Program-made: the position numbers and the translations under genes
Shown here: piece by piece, positions 62,674 to 64,000 of the stretch
Position numbering within the stretch: position 1 is the stretch's first letter
How the letters are laid out: the number at the start of each line of letters is the position of its first letter
Assembly (NCBI RefSeq): GCF_003258315.1
Contig: NZ_CP030032.1
Coordinates: forward strand, 1,030,001-1,094,000
DNA from: Bradymonas sediminis
GTDB lineage: Bacteria > Myxococcota_A > Bradymonadia > Bradymonadales > Bradymonadaceae
Direction of reading: 5' to 3'
Length of the DNA stretch: 64,000 nucleotides
Notes under the pieces: model-generated
What the model saw: the letters and a program-made list of their open reading frames with translations, nothing else
What the model was told of the DNA's origin: nothing
The model's database searches: none

Positions 62674-64000
62674 TCAACCCGCCGCAGAAATCTCCCGAAT
62701 AAGCCCGCGGGTGCGGCTCAGAAGATCTTCAACGTTGGCGACCAGCGCATTCTCTGACTTTCGACCGCCGCGAAGCTCCTCGATTTGCTGGTCGATCTTC
62801 TGGATTTCGGCGAGCACTGTTTGGGTGACGAAGGTGCCGGTTTGGGCGTCGAAGTGCATCTCGAGTTCATCGGCGGCGTCGTTAAATCCGCTGCGCACAC
62901 CCTGGCGAAGTTGCTTGAGTTCGGTCTCTTGTTTGGCGGCCTGGAAGTCGGCGAAGGCCTGCGCGCCCATGCTCACCAGCGGGCCCGCGACCGTCAGGAC
63001 CTTGCCGGCGGTGCCGAGGCGTTTGCTCCACTGCACCAGCTCCATGGGCTTAAATTTATAGCCGAGCTTCTCGCCGACAAACTTCACGGTGTCCTGGAGC
63101 TGGTTGCCCGAGGCGTCGCCCGGTTTGAGAGGTTTGGGCGCGCCCTTGGCGTTGGCCGGTGTTTGTGCGACCAGCCAGTTGCCGAAGGAGCCGAGCTGGT
63201 CGCCCGCGTTTGTGATGCGATTGAGCAGGGCGGGGTCGATGGTGTCGAGGCCGACGTTCTGGTCGAGCTCGCTCACCGCGCGCGCGATGACCGCCTTGCT
63301 GAAGTTGCTATTGGCCAGTTGAGCCAGGTCGCCTTCGAGTGACTCGAGCGCTTCGCCGAGCGTCTGCTGCAGGTCGGCGGCCAGCTTATCGCTGCGTGTT
63401 TCGACCGATGCCTCCGCGCTCGACAGCTTCTCTTTGACCTCCTTTGCGTCGCCGCTCATGGTCAATTGGCTGGCCATTTGGGTGCCGGTCTGGCGGATGT
63501 CGGAGGCCGCCTCGCGCACCTGCGCGCGCGCCTGCTGTTCGATTCGCAGCTTGCCGTCGACCAGGCGTTTTCGCCGCTGCAAGAGCATCTCTTCGAGGCC
63601 CGAGACGGTCGGGTCGTCGGTGCTCAAGGCGGCGCGTGTCTTCAGCAGGGCGTGCTGAAGTTGGTGCAAGGCCGAGGTATATTGACCGGCCAATTTTCGT
63701 TGGCTGATAAACGCGTCAAGCTGGGCGTGAAAGCCCTCGAAATTGCTGTCTTCCCAGTCGAAGCTGGCGAGCTCCTCGTCGGCCTCGGCCTGGGCCGATA
63801 TGGCGAGTTCGGCGGCGACAAAGGCGACCGGAATATCGTCCGTCGAGTAGGGCGCGAGCACCTCGTTGAGCTCGCCCAGGACAACCTCGCGCGCCTCGGG
63901 GACGTTGCCAAGCGCGTGGCGGTCCATTTTATTGACCACCAACATCATCTTATGGGCCTTTTCTTGCTCGATGGCGAGCTTGCGGAAATTCTGGGCGATA
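62674..64000 (-). CDS. Dynamin-like/large GTPase, C-terminal part (runs off right edge)
   Basis: At least 442 codons are visible; the 5' end lies beyond the window. Reading leftwards from the edge: IAQNFRKLAIEQEKAHKMML, then VVNKMD, the G4 GTPase motif (NKxD), and a long helical region with coiled coils and no clear transmembrane segment. It ends NALVANVEDLLSRTRGLIRE-ISAAG. The N-terminal G1-G3 motifs are missing from view. Dynamin-superfamily membership is inferred from the GTPase motif followed by long helices. The 3' end is duplicated at 59346-59522. Confidence 0.8.
   Translation of the reverse strand, partial: IAQNFRKLAIEQEKAHKMMLVVNKMDRHALGNVPEAREVVLGELNEVLAPYSTDDIPVAFVAAELAISAQAEADEELASFDWEDSNFEGFHAQLDAFISQRKLAGQYTSALHQLQHALLKTRAALSTDDPTVSGLEEMLLQRRKRLVDGKLRIEQQARAQVREAASDIRQTGTQMASQLTMSGDAKEVKEKLSSAEASVETRSDKLAADLQQTLGEALESLEGDLAQLANSNFSKAVIARAVSELDQNVGLDTIDPALLNRITNAGDQLGSFGNWLVAQTPANAKGAPKPLKPGDASGNQLQDTVKFVGEKLGYKFKPMELVQWSKRLGTAGKVLTVAGPLVSMGAQAFADFQAAKQETELKQLRQGVRSGFNDAADELEMHFDAQTGTFVTQTVLAEIQKIDQQIEELRGGRKSENALVANVEDLLSRTRGLIREISAAG

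Overview
The window is a GC-rich bacterial chromosome segment. Gene content points to the myxobacteria/bradymonad branch of the former Deltaproteobacteria. This is inference from the zapA–fthC–rny–tyrS order, the many lipoproteins with Asp/Ala/Ser-rich or Cys-rich linkers, an orphan fatty-acyl-AMP ligase, a one-piece tmRNA and large family-less proteins. No rRNA, CRISPR array, transposase or phage gene was seen.

Layout. 1–1.8 kb: 5' part of dnaE (minus strand). 2.4–9.1 kb: type I restriction-modification operon hsdM-hsdS-hsdR plus a YgjP-like metallopeptidase (minus). 9.6–15.1 kb: a family-less protein, a MarC membrane protein, a large family-less protein and an exported rhodanese. 15.4–19.9 kb: zapA, a candidate structured RNA, fthC, rny, tyrS. 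20.0–20.8 kb: five tRNA genes (Lys-Glu-Lys-Glu-Lys) with their own promoter and terminator. 21–26.1 kb: queD and a sulfur/one-carbon group (homocysteine methyltransferase–MTHFR fusion, cysK, cysE). 26.2–31.1 kb: Trm112-like and TerB-like proteins, a large HEAT/coiled-coil protein and a phosphoesterase. 31.1–38.2 kb: accessory block with a beta-propeller protein, a YscI-rod-like small protein, an LcrH/SycD-like TPR protein, a Cys-pair protein, an Ala-rich GAF protein and a small membrane protein. 38.4–44.7 kb: FAAL, two Cys-rich lipoproteins, bamD, rplM-rpsI. 44.9–51.4 kb: YIP1-family protein and ffh, a lipoprotein, smpB and ssrA (tmRNA). 51.6–59.3 kb: a catabolic-looking island with a DUF4185-like lipoprotein, two paralogous secreted hydrolases, an SDR–CMD fusion, a TetR regulator and a Baeyer-Villiger-type monooxygenase. 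59.3–64 kb: repeat-rich segment with a duplicated tail of a GTPase gene, a helicase-less HsdR-like protein, minisatellites, a distant paralogue of the 9.6-kb protein, and the GTPase itself running off the edge.

Most notable observations: (1) the same 7-N3-7 inverted repeat (GTATACA-N3-TGTATAC type) lies before the lipoprotein that opens the 51.6-kb island and before the divergently placed monooxygenase, with a TetR gene between them, suggesting one regulon; (2) a 3' fragment of the terminal GTPase gene is duplicated in direct orientation around a ~3.1-kb segment holding a helicase-less HsdR-like protein; (3) the tRNA array is a tandem duplication whose spacers hold hairpins with compensatory changes; (4) the 31–38 kb block may be a secretion-like system without recognisable core genes; (5) a rod-like foldable RNA candidate sits between zapA and fthC, the classic position of 6S RNA.
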